Shown piece by piece: positions 34,811-43,800 of a DNA stretch of 50,033 nucleotides. Origin of the DNA: an uncultured Lachnospiraceae bacterium (GTDB lineage Bacteria > Bacillota > Clostridia > Lachnospirales > Lachnospiraceae); assembly GCA_946614165.1 (NCBI GenBank), contig CAMOGQ010000005.1:1-50033 (forward strand), in the 5' to 3' direction. Numbering within the stretch: position 1 is the stretch's first letter; every line of letters begins with the position of its first letter. Below the pieces are notes generated by a model. It searched no databases. It worked only from the letters and a program-made list of their open reading frames with translations, and had not been told where the DNA came from. The translations under genes were made by a program, and so were the position numbers.

Positions 34811-36601
34811 CTATGCTTTTTCGAACCATTCAACTGTGATCTGCGGCCTGATATTTCCCTTATATTCGTTCTGAGAAAGACTCCCGTACAGGACCAGTTC
34901 TCCATCCGTCCCTTTAAGTGCTTCTCCCAGTTCCGGATCGAAGGTTATGGCAGATACCCCGCGGCATGTCATTTTATAGACCTTGTTTTCCTTACCGAAT
35001 ACAGACATCCTCTTACCGGTGAAGAGATCAGTATCCGGTATGAATCCTGTAATGCGGTAAATATTCTGCTCGCACCCTTCGCCATAGGGCATGAATCTCT
35101 TTTCCTCCGCAGCAAGGCTTCCGCACATGCGGGTATCAGCAGAAAGATCATAGAACCTTATGTCAACATCAGCCGGAACATATGCGAACATCTCTTTTTC
35201 AGCTCTGATCAGTGCCTGAAAGAAAGCTGGGACAGCTGCTTTTTCAAGTGTCAGCCCAGCAGCCCCGGCATGACCGCCATATGCCATCATGAGATCGCTT
35301 ATTTCGTCCAGGAGGGCTTTTATATTGATCTCCGGCACAGATCTGCATGAACCTACCAAAACGCCTTCATGGCCCATTTTCGGGGTCAGAACGATACTCG
35401 GCCGGTTATGCTCCTCTGTGAGCCTGCCGGCAATTATGCCTGCGATCCCCGGATTGACGTCCTGGAGCACTGTCATAAGGACAGGAAAGCGGTCCAGGTG
35501 CTTTTCCTCTACCATTTCTTCTGCCTTTTCCGACGCCTCATTTACCAGCCGAATCCTTTCCTGGTTGATCTCCCATAGCTCTTCTGCCATTGGATAAGCT
35601 TCTTCATAGTCTTCACACGTCAGGAGACTTATGGACTTATATGCCCCCCGGTTAAGGAGGCGTCCAGGGGCATTCAGGGCAGGTGCAAGCTGGAACCCGA
35701 TCTCATATCCCGAGATCCTGTTTTCCATCTCCTCGGCCTGCTTTTTTGCCTCTACGCGCCTTGCTTCAGGATCCTCTGTCCCGGATCTTTTCTCCAGCTT
35801 TTTTGCTGTAAATACGTTGATCAGGGCCTGCAGTCCAGGCATGATGCGCCTCTTTTCCATGCACCTGATCCCCTGTGAAACGAAGACCCTGTTCTCTTCC
35901 TTAAGAGGCATGACGTCAGCGACCGTGGTGAGAGCGGAGTAGGAGAGTAGTATCTGCGCCTTTTGCTTCCCTATCATGGCACAGATGAATCTGTATGCCA
36001 GAGCGCCTCCGCAGTAGGAGCTCCACCGCCCCTGTCCTTTGATGGCCGAAGGATCTATGATCACATCTGCCGGCGGAAGGACAGGGTTCCCTTCATAATC
36101 GACCCTGTATAAATGGTGGTCCAGAATTATGACAGTAAGTCCCAGATCCTTTGCCCTGGATACTGCCTCCACAGCCGCGATCCCGATATCTACAGTGATC
36201 ATAAGGCCGTTTCCGCCGCATTCCTTGGCAAATTCTTCTATGGCAGGGACCGAGACCGTATACCCTTCCTCATGCCTGAAGGGAGGCCTTACGACCTTCG
36301 TGGGACCGTTGTCCCGGCAGTACCTGAAACCTGCCATTTTGAGTCCCAGATAAAGTATAGCCCCTGCCCCTACACCGTCTACGTCGTAGTCGCAGAAGAC
36401 CCTTATCTTCCTGTTTTTGAAGGTCAGGGCAAGGTCTACTGCCTTATCAAGGTCCCTGATCCAGTATTCCCCTGCGTATGAAGACTTGTACCAGGCGTTG
36501 ATCTCATCCGTGTTCTCTACGCCCAGCTTCTGCAGGTAGCATTCCTGAGCCGTATTTCCTGTGATTCTAGGTCTTTTTTTATAGGTGATCTTCCTGTTCA
36601 T
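34811..36601 (-). CDS. recJ: RecJ-like DHH/DHHA1 single-strand exonuclease
   Basis: 596 residues with an AAGGAGG site. N-terminal DHH motifs: DYDVDGVGAG (~69-78) and VIILDHHLY (~155-163) with nearby Asp/His metal ligands. The C-terminal DHHA1 part has GYGGHAGAAGLTLE-like sequence (AYGGHAGAAG, ~440). RecJ degrades single-stranded DNA 5' to 3' in recombination and repair. Length is close to the family. On a plasmid it could help replication or recombination; chromosomal copies are normal too. A single gene with its own terminator. Confidence 0.85.
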   Translation of the reverse strand: MNRKITYKKRPRITGNTAQECYLQKLGVENTDEINAWYKSSYAGEYWIRDLDKAVDLALTFKNRKIRVFCDYDVDGVGAGAILYLGLKMAGFRYCRDNGPTKVVRPPFRHEEGYTVSVPAIEEFAKECGGNGLMITVDIGIAAVEAVSRAKDLGLTVIILDHHLYRVDYEGNPVLPPADVIIDPSAIKGQGRWSSYCGGALAYRFICAMIGKQKAQILLSYSALTTVADVMPLKEENRVFVSQGIRCMEKRRIMPGLQALINVFTAKKLEKRSGTEDPEARRVEAKKQAEEMENRISGYEIGFQLAPALNAPGRLLNRGAYKSISLLTCEDYEEAYPMAEELWEINQERIRLVNEASEKAEEMVEEKHLDRFPVLMTVLQDVNPGIAGIIAGRLTEEHNRPSIVLTPKMGHEGVLVGSCRSVPEINIKALLDEISDLMMAYGGHAGAAGLTLEKAAVPAFFQALIRAEKEMFAYVPADVDIRFYDLSADTRMCGSLAAEEKRFMPYGEGCEQNIYRITGFIPDTDLFTGKRMSVFGKENKVYKMTCRGVSAITFDPELGEALKGTDGELVLYGSLSQNEYKGNIRPQITVEWFEKA

Positions 36602-36854
36602 GTAAATGTCCTCCTTGTTGATTTGTTTTACTTTATCCTTGTCAGAACAGGAGATTATTAATAATTTCTCTCCCTGTGGAAAGGGAAGCGCCTTATCTCA
36701 GCATATACAGGATAAACAGTATAAAACAATATACTCAGTATTGGGGAAACGGCCTTCGGAAAAGCTTGCAGCTGCGCGGTTTTCTGGCATTCTGCCGGAA
36801 TGAGGGATTTCCATTTCTGCGGCAAACTTTTCTTTTGGGAAACGGGCCTTTCTC

Positions 36855-36927
36855 TTGTGGAAGCATGCTTTTCTTTTGTGGACCTTTCTCTTTCCTGTGG
36901 GCATGATAGTTTTTCCATTGTGGATAA
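36855..36927. promoter_or_regulatory. DnaA-box-like cluster in the gap before recJ
   Basis: TTATCCACA occurs perfectly on the minus strand at 36919-36927. Three related TGTGG cores lie at about 36856, 36878 and 36896, ~18-23 bp apart. The 498-bp gap 36602-37100 otherwise holds only a terminator and non-credible frames. Confidence 0.4.
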
Positions 36928-37043
36928 AATGGCGCCCCGGAAAACACCATTTTCAGGGATAGCACAGGGGCTGATCCGGGCGTTTTTTGCTTCATGGGCG
37001 GCACTTTGCGGGGCAGGAGAGAGGAGAGAAGTAAAAAAGCCCA

Positions 37044-37071
37044 CTAAAAAAAGCCTGTCCGGAGGCAGGCT
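37044..37071 (-). terminator. Terminator of the winged-helix gene
   Basis: AGCCTG / CAGGCT stem followed on the minus strand by TTTTTTT, 30 bp after the 37101 stop. Confidence 0.75.
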
Positions 37072-37100
37072 GAAGAGGAAATAGCTGTATTCAGTTGTTC

Positions 37101-38168
37101 TTATGCCGGCAGGATCTTTATATATCCGGGAGGAAGCGCTGTCTGCGGAGATCCATCTGAATTTCCTGTATGGAAGATCTCCCTTGCGATGTTCCGGATC
37201 GCAGCCTTGATGCTGTGAACGGAGTTCAGATCCCCTTTCAGGATATAATCTGTGATGAATTCATCGACCGCACTGACAACGACAGAGACAGGATATTTCT
37301 GGCCCAGATCCTTAAGGCTCATTATTTCCGGGATGAGCGAGTTGAACACGTTCGCGTTCAGCTTCATTACAGGCGATTCCGGATCCCTGGTAGAATTCAT
37401 ATGCATCACCAGGCCCCTTTCACACTCGGATTCAAGCTGTCTGGTGAGTGTCAGAGGATCATATTCGCTCTTTACTCTGACTTTTGCGTTGTATTTTCCA
37501 GGAACGACATTGAAAATTGATGTAAAAAGACTTCCTTTATCAACGATGTCTCTTACATTTCCTCTTGTGATGGATTTTGGCAGGCCGTTGCGGTAAAATG
37601 AATACTCAGGATCCTTGGGAAGACGGTCCTTCGAGAGAGCAGACTGATCAAAGAGGACGCGGAGAGCAGTCCTCATCTCGTTGATGTCCCTGCAGGCTCT
37701 GACTTTTTCAAGGATATCCCTGTGAAGGACACTGTAACCAGTCCCGCCTTCTGCAGCCGGGAGGAAATATTTCTTATAATCGCTGATAAAGATGTTGTAG
37801 ATCCCAGGATAACCTGTGCGTGACATAGAAAGGAAGCCTGCAGAGGAAAGCTGATGAAGGTTATTCATGACGGTCCTTCTGGTGCAGGCGATGTACTGCG
37901 CAGCTTCTGCCGGATCGAAATATCTGACCAGGCCGTTGGTATCAGGGTCACAGAAATGAACATAGAGCAGGAGCGTGAGTCCGGCCCTGCTTAATTTGCC
38001 GATACGGGAAGTGTATCGGGAGCTTTCATATATGCGGTATTTTTTTTCTTCCTGGTCCCCGGCCTCGGATCCATTTACGTCTGTATGAGAGTAAACAGTC
38101 CCGGACTTACGGAGACCGATCGCACAGCGCAGTACTGACTGGCTGAGCTTCGCTGTTCTGGTGAGCAT
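37101..38168 (-). CDS. Winged-helix protein beside the origin (replication or copy-number role)
   Basis: 355 residues from ATG 38168 (AAAGGACG site). The frame continues to 38453 but would run through iteron DNA and box F, so the shorter start is preferred. A helix-turn-helix is visible at LVRYFDPAEAAQYIACTRRTVMNNLHQLSSAGFLSMSRTG (~90-130). The rest is an unknown alpha/beta body with no membrane segment. It diverges from the probable initiator across the iteron region, so it could regulate or assist replication. It might equally be the initiator, with the + strand gene the assistant. Confidence 0.6.
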   Translation of the reverse strand: MLTRTAKLSQSVLRCAIGLRKSGTVYSHTDVNGSEAGDQEEKKYRIYESSRYTSRIGKLSRAGLTLLLYVHFCDPDTNGLVRYFDPAEAAQYIACTRRTVMNNLHQLSSAGFLSMSRTGYPGIYNIFISDYKKYFLPAAEGGTGYSVLHRDILEKVRACRDINEMRTALRVLFDQSALSKDRLPKDPEYSFYRNGLPKSITRGNVRDIVDKGSLFTSIFNVVPGKYNAKVRVKSEYDPLTLTRQLESECERGLVMHMNSTRDPESPVMKLNANVFNSLIPEIMSLKDLGQKYPVSVVVSAVDEFITDYILKGDLNSVHSIKAAIRNIAREIFHTGNSDGSPQTALPPGYIKILPA

Positions 38169-38212
38169 GGCATACGTCCTTTGTTGATCGTATTTATTTG
38201 GCGTCTGTTTTA

Positions 38213-38223
38213 TATATGTCAGA
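38213..38223 (-). promoter_or_regulatory. Shared upstream box (copy F)
   Basis: TATATGTCAGA on the + strand, 44 bp before the 38168 start. Confidence 0.5.
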
Positions 38224-38339
38224 CTGCAGCGATAAACATTGAAGTTTTGACAGAGGGAGAGTTCCGCATATCCCTTTCTGCCAATTATTATATGAAAAAG
38301 GCCAGATCCTTGTAAAATCAGGGAAAAGTAGCCGGATAA

Positions 38340-38875
38340 CATGCCAAAATTTCTTTTCGCGGGCTGTGAACATGCCAAAATTTTTTGAGCGGGGTTTTCT
38401 GCATGCCAAAATCGACTTTTGCATGCTGTGAGGATGCCAAAAAAATTTTTCACAAAAATGAAAATTTTTCAGGTCGAAAAAGCAGAAAAAAACGGAAAAT
38501 AGGTGCGAAAAATACGTATTTAATTTAAAAATGGCATGTAAAAACCCCCCGTTCCTAAAAAATGGCATGCTGTAAACAGTCAAAAGTGGCCATTTTGTGC
38601 AAAATCACAATAGATCCCGGGAACCTGCAAAATGGCGTATTTTTGTAAGAGGCATGGAAAATGCCAAAACCGCCCTAAAACAGTGATTGACTTAACCGGT
38701 CAATAAAAAAGTGGCATGCATTCTGGCTACAAAAAATGATTTTGGCATGCAATACAGCTACAAAAAATGATTTTGGCATGCTGAGAGCAGTCAAAAGTCT
38801 GATTTAGTCAAAAATAATGGCATAATCAGCGTGGAAATGACATGCTTTTTCCAATTGTCAGGATGCCAAAATTTG
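38340..38875. repeat. Iteron-rich probable replication origin
   Basis: About a dozen copies of ATGCCAAAA or its complement TTTTGGCAT lie in this divergent gap. Forward copies are near 38341, 38372, 38403, 38434, 38661 and 38863; reverse copies are near 38532, 38563, 38713, 38743, 38773 and 38818. The first four forward copies fall at a ~31-bp spacing, about three helical turns. A 25-bp direct repeat (38726-38750 and 38757-38781) carries reverse copies, also 31 bp apart. Long A/T tracts lie between (38440-38530). This is the pattern of an iteron-controlled plasmid origin. Confidence 0.7.
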
Positions 38876-38960
38876 CTCGGCTGCATTGACCTTTCCAAAG
38901 CACAGCGATTAAAATACATAAAGACAGAAAAGAAATAATTCTCTGGAAAAGGAGAAGTGA

Positions 38961-40451
38961 ATGGGCAAAAGCATGATCTCAAGACCATCGATCAGAGACA
39001 TTCTCGACAGTATCGTTCCGGATCTTGAAAAGTTTTATAACAGGGAAAAAGCGGCCGGCAACAAGAATTTTGACGAGCCTTATGATGATATGAAGGCAGG
39101 GATCCTGAATGATATTCTCACAGGAAACATTACTTCAGACAGCCTTCAGAGAAAGAGCTATGCCCATATCAGCCAGTGCAACCGGAAAAAGAAGAGATGG
39201 GCAAGTACGTTCAGATCCGCGATGCAGCAATACAAGCTGTCATCTCCGAAGAACCCTCTTCATGAGCTGAGCGAAGATTATGAAAGCAGTTCAGAATCAG
39301 CAAGAGGAAAAAAGTATGGGGATAAGAGCCTCGATGAAGTGATTAACGAATATATGGAAAAGGTGGACGCCTGGGCAGAGGAGAGTGTCAAGGACGGAAG
39401 CTGGCTCATCTTATATCCGCAGATCGATACGCTGACACCCAAAAAGAGATATGACGCCCTTTGTTCAGACCTGGAGACCGGTATCTATAATGGTATCAGG
39501 GAGAAATTCGGTGAGAACATGGATGTGGATGCGGCGTTGCAGGTATATATCCGTGACATAGATGATTCGGGTCCTATCTTTGCAAACACGTCCAGGAAAA
39601 AATACCCTGTTTCACCGGAGGATGGCATCCTCTCTATCGTTCCTGTGAGTGAAGACGGAACAACGAAGATGGTCATAACAGTAGGTACGGATGTGATCCT
39701 GAACAGCAAGAACCTTTCGTCGATGTCCGTACTGGACTCAAAGGATCAGGATCTCTTCCTATATATAATACAGAAGGCGGCATCCGGAAAATCCTTCGCG
39801 AGCCCGGAACAGATCCTGGAAACGGCTGAGCTGGGAAGAGTGCTCGCCGGGACCAGCAATACCAATGCAAGGATATACAGTGATGTAGAGGCCAGGATCT
39901 TCAAACTCGTCACGCTGGGCTATGCGCTTTACAAGGATAATCCGGACGGAACAAGGACCCAGTACGGTGCCATCAACTTCCTCAGCAGTGCCTTTGCAGA
40001 GACAGACAGCTCCGGGAAAAAGATCATGCGTATCACGCTGAGCCCTATGGTTCAGGATGCGATCATCAATAACCGGCTGCGGAAGTTCCCTAAAGACACC
40101 TATGACATGATCGAGTCGCCCCTTGGAAAAGCGATCTTTACCAAGATCCAGAGAGACAGGGTCAAGGCGCATCTGAACTCGGAAGGGAATCAGGGCGACT
40201 GCTTCACGTATTATGACAAGAGTGCAATGATGCGGTATATCAATTCGGCGTCGATGCCGAAGAGGCAGCTGACCAAGGAATTTAGAGCCGTTATCAACGA
40301 GTACTATGAGAAGAAGATATTCGTCAAAAAGATGGAATATGATTCGATCGGCGAGATCCTGAAAGTTATTTTCTTCCCTCTGAGCGAGGATGAGATAAAG
40401 GATCTGAATAATATGGGCTTTGAAGACGAGAACGTCATTGATATGAACTAA
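38961..40451 (+). CDS. Probable plasmid replication initiator (winged-helix)
   Basis: 496 residues with an AAAGGAGAAG site, reading away from the iterons. Central segments (LDSKDQDLFLYIIQKAASGKSFASPEQILETAELGRVLAG...VEARIFKLVTLGYALY) resemble the winged-helix layout of theta-type Rep proteins. A later stretch (NNRLRKFPKDTYDMIESPLGKAIFTKIQRDR) could be the second winged helix. The N-terminal ~120 residues are basic and helical. No polymerase or helicase motif. Position next to the iterons is the strongest argument; family membership was not confirmed. It has a strong terminator. Confidence 0.55.
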   Translation: MGKSMISRPSIRDILDSIVPDLEKFYNREKAAGNKNFDEPYDDMKAGILNDILTGNITSDSLQRKSYAHISQCNRKKKRWASTFRSAMQQYKLSSPKNPLHELSEDYESSSESARGKKYGDKSLDEVINEYMEKVDAWAEESVKDGSWLILYPQIDTLTPKKRYDALCSDLETGIYNGIREKFGENMDVDAALQVYIRDIDDSGPIFANTSRKKYPVSPEDGILSIVPVSEDGTTKMVITVGTDVILNSKNLSSMSVLDSKDQDLFLYIIQKAASGKSFASPEQILETAELGRVLAGTSNTNARIYSDVEARIFKLVTLGYALYKDNPDGTRTQYGAINFLSSAFAETDSSGKKIMRITLSPMVQDAIINNRLRKFPKDTYDMIESPLGKAIFTKIQRDRVKAHLNSEGNQGDCFTYYDKSAMMRYINSASMPKRQLTKEFRAVINEYYEKKIFVKKMEYDSIGEILKVIFFPLSEDEIKDLNNMGFEDENVIDMN

Positions 40452-40460
40452 GTACAGGAA

Positions 40461-40492
40461 AAGCTGAGGGTGGAAGGCTCTCAGCTTTTTTG
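40461..40492 (+). terminator. Terminator of the initiator gene
   Basis: AGCTGAG / CTCAGCT stem followed by TTTTTT, 10 bp after the stop codon. Confidence 0.85.
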
Positions 40493-40652
40493 GTAGATTC
40501 CGAGAATTGTGGAGGAACAAGTTTTGTTAAGGTGGGAAGTGCATATGAAATTGATATTAGATTTTTGAAGAGGGTCGTAAGGAGAGGAGTCAGTAAATCT
40601 GACAGCGGGGGCCCTCCTCTCTTTGTCGATGGGTATGGTATAATGATTAAGC

Positions 40653-40709
40653 AAAGTAAGATGCCAGAGCATATAAGAAAAGCCGGTATGAAAACCGGCA
40701 TCTAACTTT
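40653..40709. promoter_or_regulatory. Overlapping inverted repeats, possible alternative hairpins
   Basis: AAAGTAAGATGCC (40653-40665) pairs with GGCATCTAACTTT (40697-40709), with one mismatch. Inside lies GCCGGT / ACCGGC (40682-40699). The two stems share the bases GGC, so they exclude each other, as in attenuators. It marks the boundary between backbone and AT-rich island. The rest of 40493-40871 shows no clear gene. Confidence 0.4.
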
Positions 40710-40871
40710 ACAATTATTGTACCGAACCGCAAGAAGAATTCTGGAAAATGCTCCTATATATAATTATTCAAAATATATAACTACAAATAACAGAAAGTCT
40801 AATATCGTATATAACTACAATTTTTTGAGAATGAATGTGTCAGCCTTATGTGGGGAGATAATAAATAATAT

Positions 40872-43800
40872 ATGAGCAGTATCGAACGCAACATAGCTAA
40901 AATTGTATATTTAGACGCAGACGGCACGGAAATACCAAGCGGTAATGCTGTGCTTATTAATGGACAGTATGCCCTCACGGTAAAGCATTGTGTTGAAGCT
41001 ATAAAAGATAAACAGATGTTTCTTTACTGCTATGATGTAGATGACTATAAGCTACGAGGAGCTGAGCTTGTAGATTGTTCCGACGATGGAGACGGGTTTG
41101 CTTTGTTAAAGATAGAGCCGGGACTTGTGGTGGAAGATGTAGAATTGATTTCTTATAAAGCGGCTCCTTTTCAAAATTTTGTAACATTTGGTTTTAATAG
41201 GAATCAAAGTGCACGGCCTATATGGCGTGGTCTCAACAACAGAACGAGTTCAAATTTCTCTTTAGGTGACTTCACAAGTGATTTGATATTTAAAGATGAT
41301 ACTAAAGAGAAAAGCTTTGATGGTTTATCAGGAAGTCCTATTTTGCAAAATAAGGATTCAAATCAGATTATCGGTTTGATTTCCCAGCAATATAAAGAAA
41401 ATGGGAAAGTGATATATCTGTATGGAATCAGTGTAGCTAGCCAGAGTATTTTTTTGTCAAGGCTGTCCAACTTGAGGTTGATGGTTGGAAATATACCAGA
41501 AGAAACAATTGATAAAATCTCCGGCGAAGGCATATTCAGTTGCTTTAAAGCATCAAATCCATATTTCTACAATTATTTCAAGCATGAGGATCGCTTGTTT
41601 TATCCAGAAAATGCAGTTAAAGATTGCCTGATTAAGGTTAATTCACGTGCGGCTGTTATTATAAAGGGAAGACAAGGTTCAGGGAAAACAACCCTTGCTC
41701 TCAAATTGGCAAAAATGTATCAGGAGGAAAATCCGCAATATGTCATTATGTATACTAATATTGCGACCAGTTGGTATCATATTCTGTCACATATACAGTG
41801 TATACGTAATTCCGTGCCAGATGCTCGCTTTGTATGGGTGATTGATGATATTCATAAATCAGTAGAATTTGAAACTGAGATTGTAAATTGGCCTTTTTCT
41901 AGTATTGATAAATACATTTTTGCTACAAGGAACAGCGACAAAACAAAGGGAAATCCATATAGAGCAGAAAGTTCCAGATGGGATGATGAATGTGTTATCA
42001 AGCTTGATATTGACAACCTCACATTTTCTAAATATCTTTACGCAGACCCAAGGTATGTTGAACTTCCATATAGGGATGTAGAAAAGATTTTTTCGATGTG
42101 TGGAGGTGATTTAACGCTTCTTGAAAACTTTAAGGTCCTTTACGAAAAAAATATTTCTGCACACTTTGGCAATGAACAGGATATCTTACGGGACATTTTT
42201 TCCTTTTATTTTCCTAATAGTCGTTATGCTGTACAAGCGAATGAATTTAAGGATGCGCTTAAGATGCTAGTAATGGGTATGCTCGATTTTCCTATTCCAC
42301 CATCTTTGCAGAATCGTACATGCAACACTATCCTTGCTCAGTTTTTTTATTCCAATATAAAGGGTGAGCTTGAATTTGACCATGCTTCCATTGCTGAACT
42401 TATTTTCTCATGCATTACTAATTATCTCCAGTTGGATTTCAAGTTGGAGTATGAATCTCTTGTCAGAGAGATAAGTCAAGAGCTTGTATCGCCTAATACA
42501 AGGAAGGATGAAATTGCCAAGCGAATTAATACGTTTTTGCAGTCGATGCTTACGTATAAATTTGTTTTACCAATTAACAAAAATAAAGCAGTTTCCTTAA
42601 ATGATGATGCGGGTAATGACGATACAGTATTTATTCTGCGAACACATAATGAATATATATCTTCTAGTACTTGGAAACTGTTGGTTAATGACAAATTTCA
42701 TCGTGACCAGAACATTAACCTTTTTATCAGCAGTATCAACAGCAATGGATTTATAAATGCGGTCTTAAATAGTCGAGATTATAATTTTCGCTTTATATAT
42801 AGAGTGCTTCCTAAAAGAGAAGTTGACATAATAAATGACGGAATACTACGAAACATGAGAGAGGTTGCAGAACAAATGGACAATAGCTCGGTGTTTGTCC
42901 TTTTGATTCGTTCATTGAAAGATGATACAGCGATAAAATTATTAGAAAAGCTTGATCAGGAAACTATCTTGAGAGCGATTTCCAACAACAGTGATGGATA
43001 CTTTGGATTTAGTTGTGGGTTGCATTATTTTAATTCCTCGGTTAACAAAAAACTGGAGGAGAGAATTGGAGAAGAGAATCTAGAAAAAATAATATCGATT
43101 TCCTCAATGTCAGCTATTTTACAGTTCTTAGAATACTTCACACTTCACAGGGATTATATATTTGAATTAATACGGAAAAATAGAGAAATAATACTTGAAA
43201 ACCAGATAACCAGGGGTTATAGCGTTCGTAGGGCAAACGAGATACTGAACACTATCAAACGTGTGAGTCCAGATCTGTTAGTAGAAATTGAGAATGCGTT
43301 TGGAGAGGATTTTTACATCTCACTATTGGAGAGAAAGGGAAACATTCAAGATTTATATGATATGCTTGTCAGTTGTAGTTTCTTATTGAGGAAAAGAATT
43401 CTAGATTATCTTCAAGAGGATAGAAACCGTACTATAGAGTTACTTAATAGAGTAGTTTTAAATACTCGTTCGATCGGTACTTTGAATTTAAGCTTGAAAT
43501 CACTAATGACGGAGTCGAAAGATAATTTTGAATGTTTGGATAGAATAATAGACTCTAGCATGTTCGTCTATTTGATTGCTTACAAAGGTAATGCAATGGA
43601 TTTGTTACGAATCATCTCGAGAACCACTAATAACACAGCTAATGCTATACTGGACGCTTTTGTGCAAGACGGCAATACGTTTTCAAAAATCATAAGACGA
43701 ACGATTGAAAATCGCATATCAATTGGAACTATGGGACTGGTTCTACATAGTTTTCAGGATGATTTGCTTGATAAAATTGAGAAGTTATTCACTGCAAATA

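Noticed and set aside
36658-37084. Overlapping open frames in both directions in the recJ upstream gap
   Set aside because: Short, Lys/Pro- or Phe-rich, without start signals; the DNA looks regulatory (DnaA-type boxes, terminator).
38169-38453. N-terminal extension of the winged-helix gene
   Set aside because: It would translate the iteron region and box F; the ATG at 38168 has the ribosome binding site.
40490-40705. 71-residue open frame after the initiator gene
   Set aside because: It starts inside a terminator at TTG with no ribosome binding site; kept only as a doubtful remnant.
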